Virus record (IMG/VR): IMGVR_UViG_3300032342_000022 | Coordinates: 1 to 39,779 of that record | Strand: one strand, 5' to 3' | Length of the DNA stretch: 39,779 bases | Origin: a virus | Shown here: positions 29,235 through 36,700 of the stretch, piece after piece | How positions within the stretch are numbered: position 1 is the first letter of the stretch | How the letters are laid out: every line of letters starts with the position of its first letter | Notes under the pieces: model-generated | Told to the model about the DNA's origin: nothing | Databases searched by the model: none | What the model saw: the letters and a program-made list of their open reading frames with translations, nothing else | Translations under genes and position numbers: made by a program

Positions 29235-30407
29235 ATGCCAAATCAGATCGACGCGAACGGACTCCAGGTCAAGACCACCGATGAGATCGTGTCCTCTTTA
29301 GAGGCGGGGATGATCTCGATCTACGGGGCAGACATCGACCTGAACTCGAACTCGCCCGACGGGCAAAACATAGGGATTTTCTCCCAGGCCGTCAAGGACG
29401 TGCTCGACGTGCTCATGGATGTGTACAACATGTTCTCAGTCGAGAGCTCCTACGGTATATCGCTGCACCGCCTAGTGGCCATCAACGGCCTGGCGCTGAA
29501 GGCCGGATCCGAGACCACGACGGTCGTGGATATCACCACGGACCGCGCCCTCGACCTCCCGGGGCTGGACCAGTCGCTCGTCGCTCCGTTCCAGGTACGC
29601 GACTCGAACAACACCTGGACGCTGGTCTCGTCGTACTCTTTCGGCGCCGCCGGCACGCAGGCGCTGGTGTTCCAGGCGGCCGACATGGGGCCTATCCAGC
29701 CCCTCCCAAACACGATCACGGTCCAGGCCACGCCGACGCTGGGCGTCACGAACGTAAACAACCCGACGGTCGCGGGCTCTGTCATCGGGCTGAACGAGGA
29801 GTCCGACGTCCAGCTGCGCGTCCGCCATGGGCAGAGCTTCCAGCTCGCCGCCGTGAACCCGGCCGACTCCGTCGAGGCGGCGCTGCTCGCCGTCCCGAGC
29901 ATCACGGACGCGCTGGTCGTGGAGAACAGCACCGGGAGCCCGATCGGCGGTCAGCCGGCGCACAGCATCTGGGCGATTGTGGTCGGCGGGACGCCGGCAG
30001 AGATCGCCGCGGCCATCTACGGCAAGAAGGCCGCCGGCTGCGACATGTATGGGTCGCAAACCCTGGCGATAACCAGGCCTAATGGCCAGACGGCGACGAT
30101 GAAGTGGGACGCTGGGGTGCAGCAGCGGCTGTACACGCAGTTCGGGATCGTCCCGACGTCGCCCGGCCTGACATTCGACGAGGTGCTCCTCGCCCAGCAG
30201 CTCGCAGCGGCCATGATAGGATACTGGAAGCTGAGCAGGCAGGCCAACCTGGGGGACATCGTCCGGGCCATGTACGTGATCGAGCCCCGAGCGATCCTGG
30301 TCTCGGCCGGCGTGTCGACTGATGGCATGTCCTATACGGACACCGTCAGCCCGACGACGGCGAAGTACTTCTTCAACCTGGCGGTGGCGGACATCGATAT
30401 CATATGA
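29235..30407 (+). CDS. Baseplate J-like wedge protein (390 aa)
   Basis: The ATG at 29235 follows the previous stop by two bases. The N-terminus ANGLQVKTTDEIVSSLEAGM, then DGQNIGIFSQAVKDVLDVLM and ALKAGSETTTVVDITTDRAL, is typical of the gpJ/gp47 family, as are NEESDVQLRVRHGQSFQLAA and DSVEAALLAVPSITDALVVE followed by N-S-T. The C-terminal part (IGYWKLSRQANLGDIVRAMY) also fits. It is the long wedge component holding the baseplate rim. CCTAATGGCC occurs at 30078-30087. Confidence 0.82.
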   Translation: MPNQIDANGLQVKTTDEIVSSLEAGMISIYGADIDLNSNSPDGQNIGIFSQAVKDVLDVLMDVYNMFSVESSYGISLHRLVAINGLALKAGSETTTVVDITTDRALDLPGLDQSLVAPFQVRDSNNTWTLVSSYSFGAAGTQALVFQAADMGPIQPLPNTITVQATPTLGVTNVNNPTVAGSVIGLNEESDVQLRVRHGQSFQLAAVNPADSVEAALLAVPSITDALVVENSTGSPIGGQPAHSIWAIVVGGTPAEIAAAIYGKKAAGCDMYGSQTLAITRPNGQTATMKWDAGVQQRLYTQFGIVPTSPGLTFDEVLLAQQLAAAMIGYWKLSRQANLGDIVRAMYVIEPRAILVSAGVSTDGMSYTDTVSPTTAKYFFNLAVADIDII

Positions 30408-31030
30408 CCGACGCAGAACAGATCATCGAGTACTACCAGAATACCCTGATCGCCCAGTATTACAGGCAGCCGAAGGCGATCGCCACGATAGGCGCCTACG
30501 TGGGGGAGATCTCCGGCGATGCAATCTACACGCAGGTCCGCGACGCCTTCGACCTCGAGGCGGCGATCGGGAAGCAGCTCGACATGCTCGGCGAGCTTCG
30601 AGGTGTGTCGAGGTACCTGTTCTCGCTCGACCTCAGCAAGACGTTCATGGCCGTTCCGTCCTACGACGACGGCGACAAGGGTTCCGTGCTGGGGATGGCG
30701 GACTACGACGACCCGGTTTACCCGTCGAGCTGGTTCACGATGCGCTACGACGACTTCGTGTCCTACACCCTCGAGGACGACGACTTCCGCCGGGTGATCC
30801 AGTACCTGGCGACGCTCCACGCCTGCGACTACTCGTTCAAGACGCTGGACGACCTGTGCTACAGGTTCTTCCTGGGCAACGTGAACATCGTGGAATTGGG
30901 GTCGTATCAGCTCAGGTACAAGCACCTGACGTCGGACCCGGACAAGCTCTTCTCTATCATTTGGCAGATGGGACGGCTCCCGCGACCTGCGGGGGTGACG
31001 GTCACGGCCCAAGAGGTGGCGTCGTTCTAG
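30404..31030 (+). CDS. Baseplate protein, DUF2612-type (208 aa)
   Basis: Begins YYQNTLIAQYYRQPKAIATI, the L-I-x-QY-x-x-x-P-K-A start of DUF2612, followed by FDLEAAIGKQLDMLGELRGV. The middle YDDPVYPSSWFTMRYDDFVS and LEDDDFRRVIQYLATLHACD and the end MGRLPRPAGVTVTAQEV are all characteristic. It probably connects wedges to fibres. It is coupled by ATGA to the J-like gene. Confidence 0.78.
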   Translation: MTDAEQIIEYYQNTLIAQYYRQPKAIATIGAYVGEISGDAIYTQVRDAFDLEAAIGKQLDMLGELRGVSRYLFSLDLSKTFMAVPSYDDGDKGSVLGMADYDDPVYPSSWFTMRYDDFVSYTLEDDDFRRVIQYLATLHACDYSFKTLDDLCYRFFLGNVNIVELGSYQLRYKHLTSDPDKLFSIIWQMGRLPRPAGVTVTAQEVASF

Positions 31031-31040
31031 GAGGCAGGGT

Positions 31041-32159
31041 ATGGCAAAACTTATCAGGAAGACGCTGAAGGTCTTCGGGGGATCGGGAGCCACGAGCAAC
31101 TTCGCGCAGTTCGGGTCGCTCCAATTCGGAGTCCCGCTGAAGACGAAGGACATCGCCTCCATCCAGGCGCTCGCCACCTGGGACGACGGCTACCAGAACG
31201 CGCTCTACACCGGCAACCGGGCGTTGCTGCTCGAGGACCTGAACTCCTGGTCGTACCTGCACTCCTACATGTCGGCCTACCTGCTCCAAGAGGGCATCGC
31301 GGAGTGGGACGCCGGGACCAACTACTTCCTGAACAGCATCGTCAAGCTGCCGGGAACCACCCAGCTCTTCGGCTCGCTGCAGAACAACAACCTAGGCAAC
31401 ACGCCCCCGACGTCCGCGAGCAACGCCTTCTGGTCCTGGCTCAACCCGCCGGTCCCGACCTCCTTCCCCATCGGCAACGGCGTCAAGGAGAACCTGAAGG
31501 TCGTCCCGAACAACGGAGCCCCGCTGAGCAAGGTCGACGTGTCGGCCGACCGCCTGTCGGTGCAGGGCGTCATCCTCGCCCCGGTCAGCTACACCGCCGA
31601 CGTCACCGTCACGGGCGTCAATGGGCGCGACACCGGCACCGAGCAGCTGAGCAGCTGGTACGCGCTGTTCGTTATATGCAACGACGCCGGGACGCTCGCC
31701 GGGTCGCTCTTGTCGCTGGCCACCACCCCGACGCTGCCGGTCGGCTACACGAAGTTCCGGCGGGTGAGCTGGGTGCGCAACAACGCCTCAGGGAACTTCG
31801 TCTCGGCCCGCCGGGTCGGCGACACCGTCCTCTACTACAACCCGCCGGCGAACAACCAGTACAACCCGGCGAACCCGGTCGGCTTCAACTCCTGCATCCC
31901 GCCGGACTGCTGGGAGGCGCTGTTTCAGGTGGACTCCCAGTCGACCAGCGGGTTCTTTGGATACGGGAATATATCGGTGCAACCTTACGGAGCCTTCGGA
32001 GGCGTCACCGGCTCGATCGCATTCGTATTCATGGGATCTACCCCGGGGTACGGATCTGGGCAGCTCGCGTCCATCTTGGGCGACGGCCAGCAGATCACGT
32101 TCACGGGTTCGAGCGGATACAAGAACATCCAGGTCGTCAGCTACGTCGATCCGGTCTGA
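31041..32159 (+). CDS. Tail fibre / receptor-binding protein (372 aa)
   Basis: AGGAGGCAGG precedes the ATG. The N-terminus VFGGSGATSNFAQFGSLQFG followed by IASIQALATWDDGYQNALYT and LLLEDLNSWSYLHSYMSAYL and EGIAEWDAGTNYF is a known adaptor that fixes fibres to baseplates. The remaining part from about residue 155 is beta-rich with Trp and Tyr in strands (WYALFVICNDAGTLAGSLLS, YTKFRRVSWVRNN) and a closing jelly-roll, the likely receptor-binding head. No signal peptide is present, unlike the two fibre-region genes at 32404 and 33742. Confidence 0.75.
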   Translation: MAKLIRKTLKVFGGSGATSNFAQFGSLQFGVPLKTKDIASIQALATWDDGYQNALYTGNRALLLEDLNSWSYLHSYMSAYLLQEGIAEWDAGTNYFLNSIVKLPGTTQLFGSLQNNNLGNTPPTSASNAFWSWLNPPVPTSFPIGNGVKENLKVVPNNGAPLSKVDVSADRLSVQGVILAPVSYTADVTVTGVNGRDTGTEQLSSWYALFVICNDAGTLAGSLLSLATTPTLPVGYTKFRRVSWVRNNASGNFVSARRVGDTVLYYNPPANNQYNPANPVGFNSCIPPDCWEALFQVDSQSTSGFFGYGNISVQPYGAFGGVTGSIAFVFMGSTPGYGSGQLASILGDGQQITFTGSSGYKNIQVVSYVDPV

Positions 32160-32173
32160 GGAGGAGGAGCGCC

Positions 32174-32380
32174 ATGTTCATCGTCGAGAAGGACTCAGGG
32201 GAAACGGTGGTCTGCGTCGCGGAGTTCGTGAGGACGCCGTGGGCGGCTGACCCAAACTGCATCGTGCACAATCTGCCAAAATGGGACTGGTCCAAGGCGG
32301 ACCTGACCGGCGTGGACACGACGCAGCCGGGCTGGATGTCCCAAGTGAAGTGGAACGGAACCACGATCGTCAAGAAGTGA
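32174..32380 (+). CDS. Small hypothetical protein (68 aa)
   Basis: AGGAGGAGC precedes the ATG at 32174. The product begins MFIVEKDSGETVVCVAEFVR and ends in DTTQPGWMSQVKWNGTTIVKK-like charged text. It is small, soluble, beta-type and Trp-rich, with no known family. It sits between two fibre genes, so a chaperone or accessory role is possible, but nothing in the sequence shows this. Confidence 0.6.
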   Translation: MFIVEKDSGETVVCVAEFVRTPWAADPNCIVHNLPKWDWSKADLTGVDTTQPGWMSQVKWNGTTIVKK

Positions 32381-32403
32381 CCCTTATTAGGGAGGAGCGT
32401 GAC

Positions 32404-33717
32404 ATGAAGAAGCTGATCACCGCCGCACTCGTACTTCTGGCCGGCACCGCTGCGGCTGGGCTGTTCCCGTACCCCACCCCGGCTGTAGACGAGGCGGGGC
32501 TGACCGCCGACAAGTCCTACGTCTTCAACGCGGGGCCGTCGTTCTCCAACGTGACCGCCTCCGTCCAGTACAGCTCGGTCACCTTCGGCACCCAGATCCT
32601 GACGAGCGGCCAGATCGCCGTCGGCTCGCTGGTCATCCCCGAGAACGTGACCCAGCTGACCGAGGCCCGGGCGTCGAACTACCTGACCGTGAACTCGACC
32701 TCCGGACTGAAGTCGGCCAAGGTCACGCTCCTCGGCTACCAGCTCCAGAACCAGCGCGACTGGCTGTCCACGAGCAGCAAGGCCACCACGGCTGCCTCGA
32801 TCGCGACGGCCCTGTCGCGGCTTCCGATGCTCAGCGTCTCCCGCGTCGGCGACGTCATCTACACCACGGCGTCGGCCCCGGGCTTGGCCGGCAACTCCCT
32901 CAAGATCTACTCCTCGACCCCGGCGGCGCTGACCATGGCGACCACGTACCTCACCGGCGGTCGCGACAACGCGGTCTTCACGCTGAGCGGCGTCCCCTTC
33001 CGGCAGGGGTACGACTGGGCCGTCGGCGCTGACAGCGCCGCCGCTGCCGTGTCGCTGGCGTACGCCATCAACAACTCGCGCCTGTCGCCGTACCTGACCG
33101 CCACCGCGAACAGCCCGACGAACGGGGTGGTCTCGTTCGCGAGCAAGATGGTCGGCTCCAACATGAACTACACCATGACCAGCTCGCTCCCGGCGGCCCT
33201 GGTCCCGTCCGGCCCCACCATGACGGGCGGAGTCAACGCCTCGTACGCGCTGGGATCCTCGCGGATCAGCCTGGCGTCCCACGGCCTCACGCTCGGGACG
33301 TCGGTGATGTTCACGCTGGGAACGCTGGCCGTCTCCCCGCTGGTCGACCAGACGACTTACTACGCCGCGCCGCTGGGAGTCAACGCGTTCGCCCTCGCCA
33401 CGACCCCGGCTCGGGCCTCCGCAGGGCTCTACGTCACGCTGACCAGCTCGCTGACGCTGACCACGGCGCTGACCTCGACCCTGGTGCCGCTGCCCATCAC
33501 CGGCACTCCCGGGTTCTACTGGGAGAGCTCGAACAACAAGACCTCGTGGACCGACCTGACCCCGACCGTGTCGTCCGTGACAATCACCTCGTACACCGCG
33601 CCGTACGCCACGAAGAGCTTCTCGTTCGGACACTACGCATTCAAGTACGCTCGCTTCCGCGTCGTCGCCCCGGCGTCCGGGGCCGTCAAGATCAAGATGT
33701 CCTTGGTCAGGCAGTAA
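32404..33717 (+). CDS. Exported fibre-type protein with signal peptide (437 aa)
   Basis: GGAGGAGCG precedes the ATG. MKKLITAALVLLAGTAAAG is a textbook Sec signal (basic start, hydrophobic core, Ala-x-Ala cut). The mature part is Thr/Ser/Ala-rich beta sequence with repeated strand units, such as TSSLPAALVPSGPTMTGG, LASHGLTLGTSVMFTLG and YVTLTSSLTLTTALTSTLVP. The segment NSLKIYSSTPAALTMATTYL then LTGGRDN resembles gp of tail-sheath/adhesin-like segments. The C-terminal domain FYWESSNNKTSWTDLTPTVS then YARFRVVAPASGAVKIKMSL is a jelly-roll seen in virion heads. It may be a surface-displayed virion protein; the function is not certain. Confidence 0.65.
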   Translation: MKKLITAALVLLAGTAAAGLFPYPTPAVDEAGLTADKSYVFNAGPSFSNVTASVQYSSVTFGTQILTSGQIAVGSLVIPENVTQLTEARASNYLTVNSTSGLKSAKVTLLGYQLQNQRDWLSTSSKATTAASIATALSRLPMLSVSRVGDVIYTTASAPGLAGNSLKIYSSTPAALTMATTYLTGGRDNAVFTLSGVPFRQGYDWAVGADSAAAAVSLAYAINNSRLSPYLTATANSPTNGVVSFASKMVGSNMNYTMTSSLPAALVPSGPTMTGGVNASYALGSSRISLASHGLTLGTSVMFTLGTLAVSPLVDQTTYYAAPLGVNAFALATTPARASAGLYVTLTSSLTLTTALTSTLVPLPITGTPGFYWESSNNKTSWTDLTPTVSSVTITSYTAPYATKSFSFGHYAFKYARFRVVAPASGAVKIKMSLVRQ

Positions 33718-33741
33718 CTCGTGCACAGGGAGGGATCGGCC

Positions 33742-36700
33742 ATGCAAACCATCATCCTCGCAGTAATGCTCCTCGGAAGGATGGCTGCCGCTGCGCCGAT
33801 CCCTCCCCAGCCCGGGTCGACCGGGATCAACAACTCGGCGTCCGCACAGGACGCCAGGTTCAACGTCGGGACTGGGACCGTGCGCGGTCTCTTCACGGCT
33901 GACCGCATCACGGTCAGGGACCTGACCGCGACCGGGTTCACCTTCTCCGGCGACGGGTCGGCCATCACGAACCTCAACGCGTCGCAGCTCCTGACCGGTG
34001 CCGTACCGGCGGCTCGCCTCGTCGGGGCGTTCAGCGGGATCACCGGCGTCGGCACGCTGGTCTCTGGTGTCTGGCGCGGGACCGCCGTCGGCACGCAGTG
34101 GGGAGGCACCGGACAGAACTGGTCCGCCACGCCGAGCGGCAGCATCCCCGTCTTCATAGGGACCGGCATCATGGGCCTGCTCGCGCCGGGGCCGACGTCT
34201 CAGCTCCTCCAGAGCACCGGGTCTGGGTTCGCCTGGACCGGAGCTCCCGCGATCACGGGCGCGAACATCACCGGGCTGCTCCCCGCCAACCTGTCGGCGG
34301 GCAGCCTGCCGACCAACGTGGCGGTGAGCCAGGCCTCCATCGCCAGCCTCCCCGGGTCGAAGGTCACCGGGAACATCGCCGGCCTGGCGAGCAACTTGTC
34401 GCAGCCGCTCCCGATCGGTAACATCGCCTACGGGATCCTGCCGTACTCCGTCGTGGCCACGTCCATCACCGGGACCGGAGTCACGCCCGGGATCTACGGC
34501 GGCGCGGCGTTCGTGCCGCAGCTGACCGTCCGGTCCGACGGCAGGATGAGCGCCGCGACCCAGGTCGCGCTCTCGATCAACGCCCCGAACATCGGACCCG
34601 GCACTCTGCCTGTCGGCGTCGACGTGCCCCAGGCCAACCTGGTAGCCGGAGCGCTGCCTGCCGGCATCACCGTGCCGCAGGCCAACATCGTACCGGGCAC
34701 GCTGCCGACCAACGTCGTCGCGTCATCCATCGCCCAGACTGGCGTCACCCCAGGGACGTATGGCAGCGCCACGACCTCCGCTAGGATCATCGTCGGCGCG
34801 GACGGTCGGCTGTCATCCGCGTCCGAGTTCTCCATACCCGGCGTGTCGACCAGGACCGCCTTCTACGACCGCGATAACGGGTGGAGCGTGACGCAGACGG
34901 CCAAGAGCCCGTGGACCTTCCAGGCGTCCGGGCCGACGCGGTACTCCCTCGGGACCTCATCTGGAATATCCGTGGCCGCAGGAGGAGTGACGGCTCCCTG
35001 GTTCTCCGGAGCCCACTACGGCGACGGCTCCAGACTGACCAACCTTCCCTCGACAGAGGGGAGCACCTACGCCTCTCCCAAGTTCCTGACGGCGACCGGC
35101 AACACCAGCTACAGCCTGCAGGCGTCGTCCGGCGTCAGCGTCCTCGCCGGGGGCGTGACTGCACCCTGGCTGTCAGGTGACCATTATGGTGACGGCTCGC
35201 GCCTATCAAATCTCCCGATACCACCTGCCGGACCTTGCGGCGCTGGGACGGGGGCCAACACGGTGCTGTGCCAGGGAAGCCTGAACGCGGCCAACGGTGA
35301 CTTCGACACCATCTCCGGAGGGCTCGCCAACCTGACGAACGGCGGCGGGTCGTTCGTCGGTGGCGGGAACAACAACCAGACCCAGCTCCAGTACGCCGTC
35401 GCGGTCGGCGGGCTCAATAACTCCGTCAACTCCGCGTACGGCACTGTCGGCGGGGGCCGTAACAACTTGATCAACGGAGTCAACGACACCATCTCCGGCG
35501 GGAACGGCAATACCACCAATGGCGGACCTTCCGGCGGAGGCGCGACAGTAGGCGGAGGCGCGACCAACTTAGCGACTGGCGAGTACTCTACCGTGCCGGG
35601 AGGGAAGAGCAACACCGCCTCCGGCGAGGCGTCCGTCGCGCTGGGCTACGGGGCGACGGCCTCGCACACCCGGTCGATGGTCTACAGCCAGGCCGCGACG
35701 TCCTCCAACAGGAGCCGCCAGGTCAAGTTCGAGGCGCAGGGCGGGTTCGACGTCGTGTCCCCGGCCCTGACCGTGACGGGCGGGGCGCAGCTGGGCTACG
35801 GCCTGGCGGCGACGACCGCGTCGCTCACCGGCACCGGCAGCGCCCTGTACTCGCTGCAGACGTCATCCGGGGTCAACGTGGCCGCCGGCGGGGTGACCGC
35901 GCCATGGCTGAGCGGAACCCACTACGGCGATGGCTCTAAGCTGAGCGGGATCTCGATAGCGGTTCCGGATCCGCTGCCGATCATCCAGCTCGATGCAAAA
36001 CCCCTGCAGGAAGGAATCACGATTGCCACGAATACGCTGATCTCCGGAGGGTTCTACGTCTACAATACCGCCGGAGGGACGCTATACTATAATAAGGATT
36101 TCACCGGAGACCTTCAGGGCTACTCCGACGGAATCCTGGAGTACAAGTCTGCGACCAGCATGGTCATCGGACCCAAGGCGACGCCGAAGGTGACGCTGAA
36201 CATCACACCGTCCGACACCGTCCCGGCCATCCTAACGTCATCCGGGATCAGCGTCTCTGCGGGCGGCGTCACGGCTCCCTGGCTCAGCGGCACTCACTAC
36301 GGCGACGGGTCCAAGCTCGACAACCTTCCCGGGGAGACGAATACGTACGCCTCTCCCAAGTTCCTCACGGCCACTGGCAACGCGAACTACAGTTTGCAGA
36401 CGACTTCCGGGATATCGGTGCTTGGAGGAGGCGTCACAGCTCCTTGGATATCTGGCACTCATTATGGAGACGGATCCAATCTCTCTGGGATCTCGGGGGT
36501 GACCGACCCGCTTCCCATCATAGAGATCTCGGCGAAGCCGAACGAGGAAGGCGTGATCATCTCGACGAACATCACGGCGCAGGGGGACTTCCTGCTAACT
36601 AATCCTGCCGGCGGCAAGCTCTACATCACTAAAGACTGGCCCGGTCAGCTGCTCACAAACGACACTGGAAAAGTAGAGTGGAAGTTCATCAGCAAGTTCT